Origin: Colius striatus
Taxonomy: Eukaryota; Chordata; Aves; Coliiformes; Coliidae
Assembly (NCBI RefSeq): GCF_028858725.1
Contig: NC_084767.1
Location: forward strand, 2,965,501-3,029,500
DNA: 64,000 nt
Direction of reading: 5' to 3'
Part shown: in pieces, positions 1 to 11,770 of the stretch
Layout of the letters: each line of letters begins with the position of its first letter
Numbering within the stretch: position 1 is the stretch's first letter
Translations under genes and position numbers: made by a program
The notes under the pieces: generated by a model
The model's input: the letters and a program-made list of their open reading frames with translations, nothing else
Databases searched by the model: none
What the model was told of the DNA's origin: nothing

Positions 1-551
1 TTTTGTCAAGGCCATGCACAGAGGTTGAGGAAGATGCCTCTGAGTAGAGACAATAGAAGCTTACTGCTGCCCTCTCACTTCTTCTTTCTGATAAACAGGA
101 AGGCAGATTATTGGCCCAGAATTAACCAAGACTTAGATGAACCTGACTCATCTGTTTAGAAAGTCCATTGGATGTATTATACACAGATGCCACTGTTGTC
201 TGTGGAAGTCAGAGGCACGGAGCTGTGCAAGATGCAGGTGTCTGCGCTTCCCTTGGTGCCCTTGTTGGCTAGTGTCCTGCTGGAGCCAGATGGTCTGACC
301 TGCAGTGGCCTGTGGCCACCAATGATTTAACATTGCCTTTGTTGCTTATAAGGAAGGATTCAGGTTCCTACTAACTGCCTGTTGAGCCTGGGAGCTCTGG
401 CACAAATGGAGGAGGACATGTAGAACTGTATGGGAATGTTTCAGGGGTGTTTCCACTTTCCCTTGAACTCCCTTTGCAGCTGGGCTTTGGGTCTCTTTCC
501 CCTTGTACCACTCCTAAAAGGTATGTCTTTTCTCCTGTGTCTGTGCTGCAG
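1..551 (+). other. NSD1: NSD1 last intron, 3' part
   Basis: This stretch holds no supportable coding sequence. It ends in a pyrimidine-containing tract and an AG at 550-551, followed directly by codons of the NSD1 C-terminal PHD-type region. I read it as the last NSD1 intron. Confidence 0.75.
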
Positions 552-2878
552 GAAAATGGGAGTGCCCATGGCATCAGTGTGATATGTGTGGTAAGGAAGC
601 AGCTTCCTTCTGTGAGATGTGCCCCAGGTCCTTCTGCAAGCAGCACCGCGAAGGCATGCTCTTCATCTCCAAGCTGGACGGACGTTTAAGCTGCACTGAG
701 CACGATCCCTGTGGGCCTAATCCTCTAGAGCCAGGAGAAATCCGTGAGTATGTGCCTCCCATAGGAGCCCTTGATAATGGTGAGGACGCTCAGCCAGCAG
801 AGCAGCCACCTGCAGACACAGACCTGAGCGTTCAGCCTCTGGACAGCCTACCTCAGTCTGTGGCTCTCAGACTGCAGTCACCAGAAAAGCCCCCTGCCAC
901 CCTAGCACTGAGGCTGCCACCATCAGATAAGCCCCCCACCACCCTGGCCCTGAGGGTGCAGCCATCAAACAAGCCCCCCACCACCCTGGCCCTCAAGCTG
1001 CCTCCTCCAGACAAACCACCTGCCACCCTGGCGCTGCGACTGCCACCGTCGAATAAACCCCCCACCACCTTGTCGCTGAGGCTGAAGCCCTCCAACAAAC
1101 CCCCCACCACCCTCTCGCTCCGGCTGCAGCCTTCAGACAAACCTCCCACCACCCTGTCGCTCCGCCTGCAGCCGGCAGACAGGCCCCAGGCTGCCCTGTC
1201 CCTAAGGCTGCAGGCAGAGAAGCAACCCATCATCGTGGCGCTGAAGCCTCAGCAGCCTGACAAACCTCCCAGCAACGCGGTGCTGTGGCCGCTGGACGAG
1301 GCCCCAGGCGACACCTCGCAGCCTGACCAGCCCGGCAAATCTCCTCCCGGAGCTCCGCGGTCGTCGGACGAGTCGCTCGTTCCCGCTGGTGCCCTGCAGC
1401 TCCAGCTGTCGGACGAGCCTCCCGCCGCCCCTGAGGCTGTGGAGCTGCCGGACAGTTCTTTCACTGACACTGAGACCCTGCAGCCTGAGCTGCTGGATGA
1501 GTTCCCACCCAAGTGTCTGCGTCCTCAGCTGTCGGACAGGCTCCTGGCCGGCGCTGCGGGGACCCTGCAGGCCCAGCCGGTGGATGAGCCTCCGGCAGAA
1601 GATCAGCTTCAGCCGTTGGACAGAGCACAGAGTTTGCAGCCTCAGTCTGTGGAAGAGGCTCCCAGCTCCGTGGTGCCGCAGGTCTCAGCATTGGAGATGG
1701 CTCCTGGTCCCGAGGTGCTGTGGCCTCTGCCTGGTGAAAAAGTCCCCGGCTCCCTGGTCTCCCGGATCCTGCCCGTGGAGAAGGCTCCTGGATCGGCCGT
1801 GCCGTGGCCCCCGCCTCTGGAGAAGGCCTCCTTCTCTGAGGCAGCGCGGGTCCCAGCTGTGGAGAAGGCTCCCAGCTCTGGGGCACCCCATCCCCTGCCA
1901 CCGGAGAAGGCTCCTGCCTCGGGTGTGCGGATCCTGCCCACGGAGAAGGCTCCCAGCTTAGGGACGCCACGGCCTCTGCCTCCAGAGAAGGCCCCTGGCT
2001 CCCGGTCACCGCACATCCTGCCCGTGGAGAAGCCTCTCGGCTCAGGGGCGCTGCGGATCCCGCTCACGCAGAAGGCGCTCGCCCCTGGGGTGCTGCGGCC
2101 CCTGCCTCCAGAGAAAGCTGCTGAACCCGGGACCCTGCGGGTCTTGCCTTCAGACAAGGCTCTCGGCTCCGGGGTGTCTCGACCTCAGCTCTTGGAGAGG
2201 CCTCTCACTCTTACAGCCCCGTGGCCTCAGGCATCGGACAAGCTGGCCGCTGCCGTGGCTCCTCGGCCTCAAGCCCTGGACAAGCCGCTGGCCGCATCGG
2301 CTCCTCGGCTGTTGCTGTCGGAGAAGGCGCTGCGGCCCGTCGACCAGAACGCTCAGCCGATGGAGAGAGGAGCCCCGGCCGTGGAGCTGAGTCCCCAGCA
2401 GAAAGAGAGGACCATGTTAGCTGGCGAGCAAATCTCTTGGTCTGCTGGGAAGGCAGTGGCGCATGTCGGACAGGTACCTTGGCCTGCAGAGAAACTACAG
2501 ACGCATGAGCAAACCCACTGGCCCACTGCAAAAGCCCTGACGCCTGCAGAGCAGCCTCCCCGGACAGCAGAGAAACTACCAGAGCCGACCCTTCAGCCCA
2601 GCTGGGAAGTTGCCTCTGGCCCCGCAGAGCAAACCCCTTGGACGTCAGAGAGATTGCGTGCGTTCGAGCAGACCCCTCGGCCGGCCAGGGAAGCGCCGGT
2701 GCCCCCGGAGCAGATGCAGTGGCTTGTGACGAACATTCAGGCAATTGACCAGATTTCTTGGCTGAGTGGAAAAGTACAGCCTCCTCGGGGGCAGGACCCT
2801 TTGCCTGAGCAAAACACAGCGCTAACCCGTAACCAGGATTCTGTCTGTCGTGAGTTGGCCGACTCAGAGCCAAAGTGA
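552..2878 (+). CDS. NSD1: NSD1 terminal coding exon (C-terminal C5HCH PHD region and repeat-rich tail), 5' partial
   Basis: NSD1 is a nuclear histone H3 lysine-36 methyltransferase. Its catalytic SET domain lies upstream, outside the window. The exon opens after an AG acceptor with [18 protein letters not shown], the start of the NSD-family C5HCH zinc finger, which reads chromatin and binds partners. The Cys/His ligands continue through [12 protein letters not shown] and LSCTEHDPC. About 700 residues of low-complexity, Pro-rich tail follow and end at TGA 2876-2878. The tail keeps human-like landmarks such as ALRPVDQN and ends SEPK (human ends SEQK). It is much more repetitive than the human tail I remember, with a 14-residue array near the start and a looser EK/DK array in the middle. 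Identity is secure from the finger; the repeats look like in-frame local expansion. Confidence 0.93.
860..1237 (+). repeat. Coding minisatellite, nine 42-bp units in NSD1
   Basis: Nine consecutive 14-residue units of the form LxLRLxPSxKPPTT are encoded without interruption. Phase is exact throughout and drift between units is mild (for example [28 protein letters not shown]). The last two units are the most diverged. Human NSD1 has only scattered similar SDKP/LEKT motifs here, so this is probably a lineage expansion of a pre-existing low-complexity segment. Confidence 0.9.
1736..2329 (+). repeat. Second, degenerate coding repeat array in NSD1 (about 15-17 residues per unit)
   Basis: An EK or DK pair recurs about every 15-17 codons in the pattern EKAPxSxxxRxLPxEKA, roughly a dozen times. 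Unit length varies and identity is lower than in the 14-residue array. Reading frame is kept throughout. The spacing resembles the LEK/SDK/PEK motifs of the human NSD1 tail, so this may be the ancestral form of the repeat. Confidence 0.75.
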
Positions 2879-3106
2879 GGTTGGTGAATATGGGAGGCAG
2901 GTTTCAGTCTTTTAATGTTTAGGGAGGGGAAAAAAATCTTTGGTTTGTTTTTTTTATTCACTTCCCTGAGCCCAGCCCCTAACCCATGCACATCCCATCC
3001 ATATTCTCTCTTGACGTGAGCAAGGACATTGTCTTAAGTCTGAGTGTGGCCCAGCCGAAGGGAGAGGACATCCGTGACCTTTTCCTTTTACAAATGGTAA
3101 AGCTGA

Positions 3107-3112
3107 AATAAA
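3107..3112 (+). terminator. Proximal NSD1 poly(A) signal AATAAA
   Basis: Canonical hexamer about 230 bases after the NSD1 stop. It would give a short 3' UTR isoform. Confidence 0.5.
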
Positions 3113-4090
3113 AGAGTCCACTCTGGGTAAAAATCTCCAATTCCACTGAAACGGTCACGTTACCGATCCAGCGTGTTCGAGCTCCAGGTCTGATTCGTAG
3201 GCGGGTTCCCAGGTGCAGCTCGGGGCCTCGCTCTTGTTACTGCGTTTAGAGGAAGCAGATGAGGCGGCCTGGCGTGGGACTGGAGAGGTTTCAGGGATCA
3301 GGAGGTGAGCAGTGAGGTGTAGGCCCTTGCCGGACTCTGTGGAAGCAGGGAAGGGGTTTGTCTGTCGTCTGCCCGGGTCTGCGTCCCTGCAGGGTGTTGC
3401 TTTGCGAAGTCTGTCTGTGCGCTCGCTGGGCCGTGCTGCGTGCGGGGGCCGCTGAAGGACAGGTGTCATCTCCAGCCAGGGTGGGAGAGGAGCCCGCTGC
3501 ACTCGTCCCGTGCAGTTTCTCCAGCAAGTCAGTATCCATTCGAGCTCCTTTGTACAGAGCTGAGGCTGGACAGGCCCAAGGAAGAGAAAATCTGGAGGAG
3601 GTCAGGGAAAACAGATTTTGGAAGAAGCCGTCTGGCAGTTTTTTCATTCTTGTGTCTTAATCCTTTAGCCCAGGACACAGGGAGTGTTTCCTGCACTTGA
3701 AAACATTGTGACCTATAAAGCAGCAATAGCAGGGCAGGGCAGAGTGGGTGTCCCCAAGGTGCTGCGCACTGCCCTGGCAGGGTGGCCGTTCTCTCTTTCC
3801 TGTTTCCATCCACTTTCCTCTTGACTTCTGTTGTCACCGCGAGCCCGCAGACTGAGCAATCTTTTCTCTCCTTGCCTCAGACATGTTCAGGACGTGTTTG
3901 CATGATGCCTGGTCTTCCCAGCAGCAGGACGCGCTGCCGAGCTGCGAGTGAAGCGTGTACCGTTGGCCACGCAGCGCGGAGGCAAGGGATGCCGTAGCTC
4001 TGTCAGGACCCGTCTCAACACCTTCCCCTTGGGTAGCTTCTGGCTTAACTCTTCTACAACCAAAGGAGACTTGAAGTACCTGGACGGCGT

Positions 4091-4130
4091 TGGTGTGTGT
4101 GCGTGCGTGTGTGTGTCTGTGTGTATGTGT
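4091..4130. repeat. (GT)n-rich microsatellite
   Basis: Imperfect GT dinucleotide run with GC and CT interruptions, inside the presumed NSD1 3' UTR. Confidence 0.8.
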
Positions 4131-5214
4131 CCTTCCAACCGAACAGTAGTTCTCACACTGGAACTCAGTGGGCTCCAGCAGCTGGCTGGCTTTTATTTTT
4201 TCCTTTTCTCCCTTTTCCAGTTAAGGAGACGTTTATTACCTGCTGGTCATGGGGCTGGTGGTCACACTAAGCCTGATGCAAGCCGTTTACTGAAGCGTTG
4301 AGACAGAAGTTGGCTTGGCCGTGGTACTCATGGGGCAAGCAGTAGAGTCCCAGGGCCCTGCAGAGCGAGCACGGGCAGTCCGCGGGTGGGAGGAGGAGGA
4401 TGGGCCTGCCGGGCTGTGTGGGGTCGGGTCCTGCTGAGGAAACGCTGCTCATCAGCACAGCACGCTCTCCCACTCCCACAACACCTTACCTCCGTGGTTT
4501 GCCCGAGCTCCGCCGATCCGGGCACCGCAGCCTCGGATCTCTGTGCCCGCCACCAGACCTTTGCAGAGCTCCAGTGTATCCTTCTCCTTCCAGGCAGGTC
4601 CCTTCCCAGAGAGGGAGGGTTCAGCTCCAGGCTGAGCCTCTCCCTCCGTGATGGGAGCAGGTCCTTGCTCCCGCCTGGCTTGCAGGCGCCCGCTGCTCCC
4701 AGAGCAGACGGCACAAGCTTTGCAGCTCCCTACGAAGGGAGGCAGGCGCTTGTGCCGAGATAAACCCCAGTCCCTTCTCCTGTCCTGATGCACACACCTC
4801 AAGACAACGTCCTGCTGCAAAGGCCGGGTGTGCTGGGCACGAGGGGACATTACCAGTGCTGTGGTGCATCTCTTCTCTAGTCCAAATCATTTCAGAGCCT
4901 TTGTAGAATAGCTAGAGACTTCAAAAAGCTTCATGGCTTGATGGAAACTTACTGTTTAATGTTGTCTGTTGATGATTTGTTTTTTCCGGGAAGACTGGCA
5001 GGTCAGTTCCTGCTTGCTGCTGAAACTGGGGAGATGCAAGCAGCTTGTGTTTCTGCGTGACTCCTGCACAAAGGGAATCAGGACAACTCCTCAGAGCCAT
5101 TGAGAGAGAAGAGAATCTAAGGGCATTCATTCACTTTTTTCTTTTTTAAACAAAGTTAAAACAAACAGATAATGACGTTCAGTATATTGAGTATTTATCA
5201 TGTGTGAGAAGGAA

Positions 5215-5220
5215 AATAAA
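5215..5220 (+). terminator. Candidate internal poly(A) signal AATAAA (NSD1 3' UTR)
   Basis: Canonical hexamer in an AT-rich interval. A second AATAAA follows at 5406-5411. Either could define a middle-length NSD1 UTR isoform. Confidence 0.35.
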
Positions 5221-5405
5221 CCTCGAATTTACATTTATAGGCCTTTCCCATGAGCTGGACTTAGTCATGTAGATTGTGTAAGTAGGGTTACCTCCGTGCC
5301 AGCCACCCAGCCAGCTACAGCTGTAACCAGAAAGGTATCTGCTCTGCTCTGTCCACCTCCGCTTTGCTTTGTCACGTGTTAACTCTAGTTACTTGTTTCA
5401 TGAAA

Positions 5406-5411
5406 AATAAA
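5406..5411 (+). terminator. Candidate internal poly(A) signal AATAAA (NSD1 3' UTR)
   Basis: Second hexamer of a pair about 190 bases apart, followed by T-rich sequence. Confidence 0.35.
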
Positions 5412-8400
5412 CTGTGAATATTTTTGGTGCAGGCTTTTTTAAATCTGTAAAATGGAGAAGTTCTCAGTGAATTCTCGTAAGTGCAGGTTTGAAAAGAATC
5501 ACTTCTCTAAATGGTGTGCTCCCGTCGTAGGGTGTGAGGTTCACGGCAGCAGCAGCCTTTCACGCCGCGGGCTCTTACTCTAAAGCTTGTTTTGAACAGT
5601 GAACGTGGATTGAAGCGTTGCATGGCATTTCAAACCCACAGCCTTATTCCTTGCATCTGACCGTACCCCATCTCTCTTCTTGACTCCCTTCATGCCTTTT
5701 CCACGAGGATCCAGGTTTCTGACTTGCTACCTTCCAGCTACCCTCAGAAGGGTGACTTCAGCATAGCTGGGAGGCTGCTCGGTCAAATTGGTATTGGCAA
5801 ACGTTGTTAAAGGAGGAAGCCAGTGAGCTACTCTTCTCTCCTTGCCCTGGTCAGGGCCCTGGGGGCTGCTCTGTCACATCAGGAGAGCTTGCAGAGACAT
5901 CAGTGATGCTGTTGGGAATGGCTGGTTGTGCCAGGTCACCTCAGCAAGACAGGCAAGGAAGGGAGGACCAGCATGGTCTGAAAAGCAGCTCTGGGGAACA
6001 AAACCCTCACGAAGGAAATGGGCTCTTTAGCACTTGAGGTGACTCACTGCTGGTGGCACTGCTCTGAAGGAGCAGAAGGAGATGTCTGCACCAAAGTAGT
6101 CGGGTTCCTTTTCTGCAGTTCATTGCTGGCAGTTTGAATCACTGGGGGTTTCTAAGGTAGAAGGAAGTGGCAGAGAACATGTACCCCTGGCAGACCGCTC
6201 CTGTGGGAATGGGGGTTCTGCAGCTCTGATGTGGCCTCCCCGAGCCCTTGCTCTCGACTCAACCAGCTCTGCAGCTGCGTGGCCAAGGCCTTTGGGCTTT
6301 TTTTGCTGCTTTGGAGGTGTTGATCACCTGGCCACTAACAGTCATAATTGCACCCAAGGTGAGCAAGATGTGACTCGTGTTGGTTCACTGTTGTGGAGGG
6401 TTGTAGACGCAGGATCAAGGCTGTTATTATTTCTACTCAAAGCCGTGTCCCTTTTCCATCTGTCCCTGGGAGGGTCACGGGAGCTTCCTGGGGCCATCAG
6501 CCACAATGGTTCCCCCTTCCCGGTTCTGAAGGGGATGAAGGGTTTACTCCCATAGAAATGCTGGTTGACATCCTTGCTGTCAGGATAGCCTGGCAGCTCC
6601 TGCTCAGCACACTGGGCTGGGGTGACCAGGTGTGTGTGAGCAGGACCTTCTTCAGTGGTGGATTTGCTCATTGGGCAGAGAGTCCCAGTAGGTCTTTGGC
6701 AAGAGAGAAGCTCTGGTGAGGGGTAACAGGGTGGGCAGGAGCACCTGTGGGTCCGGCCTCCAGGCAGGGCAGGAGGGTTGCAGAGGAGGAGATAACTGCT
6801 GGGCTGGGACGTGTGGGCAGGAGAGCAGTAGGCACGGGACACTGTCCTGCATGGCCTGTCCCATCGGCACCAGCTCAGGGCTGGTGCCCCCTGTCGGGCA
6901 AGGCTCTGCTGCTTCTGGCAGAAAAGTGACTGCTGTGAGGGATCGTCTCCTACGCCACATCTTCAAAGTAGCTCATGGTGGCTTGCTTTATTGCTCTTCT
7001 CGAGTTAAGCCTTTTCCTAGTTAAACCCCACAAGAACCAGATTCGCTTCAGTGCAGAAAGTATCCAGGTGGTACTGTGGGAGCAGGCGTTACAGCTTGGG
7101 GTTAAACCCCCCACAGGCACAGGCATCGCCTCAAAGGGGTGGCTGTGGAAATCCAGGTGAGCGAGATGGTCGAACCCAAAGGACAGAAATGTACTGAGAG
7201 GAGATGATGCAGATTGAGGGTGCTAAAAGAGCTTCAGAGAAAAAAAAACAGGGTGAAAAAGAAAGGAAAAGCAACTGTAACCCTGGTGCATGTCAGCAGC
7301 TGGCTGACCTGAGCACGCTGTGGCTGCACACTGCCCCTGCCCAAGCAGGGGGGTTGTTTGAGAAACCTCAGACCTTCAACACCTCCCGTTTATTTTTACT
7401 TTCAGCCTTAACTTCTGATTTTGCTTGATGTTTCGAATAACCATAATTGTAACCTGCTTGTAATGTGCTTTGCCCTAAATTACTGATGAGGCTTTTCAGC
7501 CTTTGCCAGCCAGTGAGTGTTAAAGCAAAGTGGCAAACCTTGCAGCTGAAAATGCAGAGGGGGGCCGGGGAGGGCTCCTACTGTGTTTGATCACCCTGAC
7601 TCCCTCACTCGGGCTTTGTCCGCGCTAATTACCCCCAGCTGTGGTTGGGATAACGCTGGTGGCAGCATTCTCAGCCCAGGCAGCATTCTTCTCAGCCCAG
7701 GCGGTTCCTCTTGCAGCAGTGTGGCCGGGTTGATGGGTGCTCCCAGGGCCTGGGAGATGGGGTGCTGAAGCTTGGAGACCCGCTGCACCGTTTGCCTGGC
7801 TTCAGCCGAGGTCTGGCCTACGTGGTGGCAGTGCCCTCGCTCAGCAGCAGGTGGGGAAAGGCCAGATGGGCTGCTCCAGCTCCTCCAAAGCAGCCCGAGC
7901 AAAGCCCGGTGCGAGGGGACGGGACGGTGTGTGTCAGCTTGGGCTGGGGAAGTGGCGGGGAGGGACAGGCCCTACAGCACTGAATCTACCTCCTAGGGAA
8001 ATCTGAGAAATGGGGTTTGCTACGTCCTATTTCAAGGTAAAGTTTTAATCAGTTTGCCCTTGGCGAAGCGCTTGGGCTATTGTGGTGCTATTGTAAACCG
8101 TTGGGCAGCTTAGCACAGCACAGTAGGGCTGAGCCCGCGGCTCCTGGCCAGCGGGATGGTGGTTCCCTCACCCGCTGAACCCCCTGCCCCGAGAGCTGGC
8201 ACCGGGCTTTGGTGTGTGTGAGTGAAGCAGGATGAGGCAGGACTTGGTTCCTTCGATCTGTGATGGGTTTGAGGCTCGAACCAGTGTGCCAGTGGGCCCC
8301 GTGGGCGCGGGGAGCGAGAGGAGCCCCACGGAGCAAGGCAGCGGCCGCTAACTGCATGTTCTGTGTGTCCCTTGGTACTGAGCTGGTTTCAGTTTCTGGG

Positions 8401-9206
8401 TTGTCTGGTTTGGGTTTTTTTTTTCCCCCCTGATGTTTCCGAGTTGTTGACTTCAAGGAACTGGGTTTTGTGTATTTTTTTAGACACTGGGAACTTGTTA
8501 AAAGGAAAAGCGGCAGCAGTGGGAGGCTCGAGGTGGAGCGTGGCTGCAGCTGAGGGCGGCCCTGGCCGGGGGAGTGGGAGGAGGTCAGATGTGTCACGGG
8601 TACTGTGCCTGGCTTTGAATGTCCCCTGCCACCCTCTGTCGCCACGTGCTCTCTCTGGAGCCCTGGCTGCCACCGTGGCTGGGGGTCCCGAGGAGGAAGG
8701 ACACGTGGGGTCACCCGTGGCAGTGGCAAAAGTTGGGCTGAGGCTGCGAGCGGGAGCTTCGCTCAGAGAGGGGGGAGGCCCTTGGGGTGAGCAGCCCCGT
8801 GCTGCGCTCCTCTCCCAGTGAGCCGTCCCACGGCATGGCAGCGGAGGGGAAGCCCCTGCAGGGTGCTGGCACGCGGGAGAGGCGAGGGGCTGCCTGGCGG
8901 GGGCCGGGTGGGCACTGGGGTTGGCACTGCGTGGGGAACGCAGCGGTGCTCGGCCCGGGCTGGGACTGGTCTGTTGGTTCTAAGCGGCGATGGCAGAGCG
9001 GGTGAGAGAAACCTACATATTTCCAGCATGTATATTATTTTTAGAAGAGGGAGAGGGGAGTCCTGGACCATTGATTACTTTCATTTTGCTCCCCTTAGAC
9101 TGTTGGCTGTGTATGTGAAACTTATAATGAAAAGAGGGTTGCCCTGCCCAGGTGCTCCCAGAACATGTACTGTAATTCTTTGTATATAGAAGAAAAATTA
9201 CTGTAA

Positions 9207-9212
9207 AGTAAA
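9207..9212 (+). terminator. Candidate distal NSD1 poly(A) signal AGTAAA
   Basis: A common variant hexamer in the last AT-rich block before RAB24. It is followed by T- and GT-rich sequence (TTTAACTTTACTCTGG, TGTCCTGTTG) that would serve as a downstream element. It lies about 130 bases from the RAB24 signal on the other strand, which suits a convergent pair. Confidence 0.45.
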
Positions 9213-9341
9213 GTTTAACTTTACTCTGGATGTCCTGTTGTGGTTTGTCTTGGCGAGTGGGGGGAAGCGTGGCAGTGCCCAGGTAGCCGGGCCAGCCCTG
9301 GCAGCGGTGGCAGGGGCAGAGGCGGCTCAGACACAACGCAG

Positions 9342-9347
9342 TTTATT
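9342..9347 (-). terminator. RAB24: RAB24 poly(A) signal (AATAAA on minus strand)
   Basis: TTTATT on the plus strand, about 330 bases beyond the RAB24 stop. Confidence 0.75.
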
Positions 9348-9677
9348 TACACCACACACCCCCAGAGAAGAGCTTCGGTACATCTGCACAGGCAGCAGCT
9401 CCGAGAGAATTAAGCCACCCCTGGGCCACAGCAGCTCCCACAAATGCCAAGTAGTGGGGAGAGAGTCCCCGGGGAGTGATGGCGCATGGCCCCCGCGGCA
9501 CTGCAGGAGGTTCCCGGCCCAGCCCGGCAGCCTCGGTGCGCCGGGAGCAGAGCAGTCCGTGGGGCCACGTGCTGCCAGCGCGGCCCGTGCAGCTAAAACA
9601 CAGCAGGTAAAAACCAGAGGAGTCCAGCAGGCGCCGGCTGGCTGGCCAGCAGCAGCGGTCCCTTGGGGCAGGAGCGC

Positions 9678-11770
9678 TCAGTGGTGGCAGCAGCTGTACA
9701 AGTAGGCACCGCTCCTCTGGCCCAGGTCGACACCCTTCTCCTCTGGAAGAGACCGGGGGCAGGGGGCTGCCAGCACATCCATGCCATGAAGCTGCCGGGC
9801 CCAGGCCAGTGCCCTGGGTAGGGGTTTGGTGGCCCCACAAAGAAGTGGCAGGGCCTAGGGCAGGAGGCACGTGCCTGGGCAGGCCTGGTGCAGTGCTGAG
9901 AGCCAGGCCCACAGCCAGGAAAGGCTCCTGATTGCCAAAGGCCACCGGTGGCCCGGCTGAGCAGATAATGCTGAGCCTGGCCTGAGGGGACAAGGCACAG
10001 AGCCGCAGTGGCCTCGGGGAGTGTGGGGGCAAGGAAGGGCCCAGCCAGGAACCAAAGTGCTCATCTTGTGCATCCTCCCCAGGGACAGGTGCACCCCCTG
10101 ACACAGGAGAGGGTGGCTGGGGAGGGAGGGACGCTGCCTGCTCACCTGTCATCACCTGGAAGGCGGTGAAGTTGATGTAGTCCTCAGCCACCTTCTGGAA
10201 CAGCTCATCTGGGGGGAAGAGCGGTCAGGGCGGGTGGAGGCAGCCCCACAGGCAGGCAGGGTCCCCAGCTCTGCTTGGGCAGGGCTACAGCCAGCAAGGA
10301 GGGGGCTACTCACCCACGCACTGGCCTGTCTTACTGGAGGTCTCAAAGAGCTCTGCCTTGATCTCTGAAAGGGAGGCCAAGGTTAGTGCTGGGTGCAGGA
10401 TGCAGCCCCACAGCCTCAGCCAGCTCCCAGAACCACCCCTCGGCACAAGCTGCCAGCAGCACCAGGCTGGCAGGGCCCTAAGGCAGGGCTTGCGGCCCCT
10501 TGGCCCAGCTGGCCGTGTCCCTGCCCATGTCAGGACAGGCTGTGCCCAGAGAGGTCCATACCGACAGCCCCAGTGCCTGGAGCCGCCAGCCCCGCCGGGG
10601 GTCCAGGGCAAGGGCTGAGCCCCCCGTGCCTCCACCCCCCAACACTCTTGGTGCCGCGCAGCCGTGGCAGGGCCGGCAGCGCCCAGCACAGCCGCCAGCA
10701 TCCCAGTGCCACACGGTACCGTCAGCATAGTCTTGCACGTCGTGGAAGTCGACCCCCCGCTTCCTCCTGTCCTCCTCCAGCAGGTCACTCTTGGTGCCGC
10801 ACAGGTAAATCCGGCAGCCCTGCGGCGGGCAGAGGACTGGGAGGGACACACCGAGGGCCCGGCCCCGCCGCCCATCCCGAGCCTCCCACCCATGCCCGTG
10901 GGTGCGTGTCCCACCCCTCCTCCCGTACCTCCTCGCAGTTCTGCAGCTCATTCACCCAGAACTTGGCTCGCTGGAAACTGCTGCTGTCGGTGAGATCTAG
11001 CGGACACGGGTCAGGGGCTGCCCGCTCCCTCCCGCGCCCACCCTGGCCGGTGCCACACGGCAGCCGCCGGCTCCTTCCCGGTCCCGCCGCACCGTGCCCT
11101 TACCGTAGCAGACGACGGCGGCCCGTGCCCCGCGGTAGTAGATGCGGCTCATGGCCTCGTAGCGCTCCGAGCCGGCCGTGTCCTGGGGGCGAGAGGTGTC
11201 TGCGGACGGCCGTCTCGGGGAACCCCCTGCCTGGGGGGGCGACAGCCCCGGGGTGCTGGCACAGCCCTTGTCCCCGCACTCACCCAGATCCCCAGCGTCA
11301 CCGCCTGGTCCCCCACGGTCAGCACCTTGGCCACGAAGGCGGCCCCGATCGTCTGGAACAAGAGGAGCGGGAGGCGGTGGCGGCACCGGCCCGGGGGCTG
11401 GCCTAGGAACACGGCGGGAACCGGCCCGGGGACATGGGGGGAAAACCCACCGGGGACGTGGGTGGGAGCCGCCGTCCCGGAGACGGGCGGCGGCGGGGAA
11501 CGGCCGCGCACACGCACACACACGCGCACACACAGACACCGCGGGGCCGGGCCGGCGGAGGCGGCGGGGAACGGCCGCGCACACGCACACACACACAGAC
11601 ACCGCGGGGCCGGGCCGGGGGAGGCGGCGGCCGGCAGCGGCGCGCTCACTCACGTTCTGGTAGGGCCCGGCGCGGAAGCGGCGGTGGGCGCAGCGCTCCA
11701 CCAGGCTGCTCTTGCCCACCCCCTCCTGCCCCAGCAGCACGACCTTCGCGTCCACGCGCCGCCCGCTCAT
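9678..11770 (-). CDS. RAB24: RAB24, atypical Ras-family small GTPase (8 coding exons, 203 aa)
   Basis: RAB24 acts in late autophagy and membrane traffic. Coding exons on the minus strand: 11654-11770, 11284-11352, 11104-11182, 10929-10996, 10720-10819, 10314-10364, 10146-10208, 9678-9742. All junctions are GT/AG and the phases close to 203 residues, the same length as human. Visible motifs: P-loop GQEGVGKS (residues 14-21), DTAGSER with Ser67 where most Rabs have Gln (a RAB24 hallmark linked to low GTPase activity), TKSD instead of NKxD for base recognition, SSK as the G5 motif, and a CCHH end, the poor prenylation signal typical of RAB24. Residue 17 is Gly, whereas I recall Tyr in human. RAB24 is divergent from PRELID1 and shares its CpG promoter. 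It converges with NSD1. Confidence 0.96.
11490..11626. repeat. Two-copy tandem duplication (about 65-71 bp unit) in RAB24 intron 1
   Basis: The block starting GCGGCGGGGAACGG and ending in GCGGGGCCGGGCC occurs twice. Copy 1 is 11490-11560 and copy 2 is 11561-11626. Both contain a CA-rich core that differs by a few dinucleotides. It lies wholly in the intron, near the shared promoter. Confidence 0.85.

Larger units (their letters stand above)
2879..9225 (+). other. NSD1: Probable NSD1 3' UTR (about 6.3 kb) with several candidate poly(A) sites
   Basis: No splice-consistent coding sequence was recognised between the NSD1 stop and the convergent RAB24 3' end. Human NSD1 has a 3' UTR of several kilobases, so a long UTR is expected. 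Candidate hexamers lie at 3107, 5215, 5406 and 9207. The AT-richer block around 9010-9225 looks like the distal UTR end, lying just before RAB24's own signal on the other strand. The exact end is inferred, not shown. Confidence 0.5.

Noticed and set aside
3155-9010. Many frames of 60-200 codons in the NSD1 3' UTR region on both strands
   Set aside because: None has splice context, family motifs or homology I recognise. Lengths are as expected by chance at this GC content.
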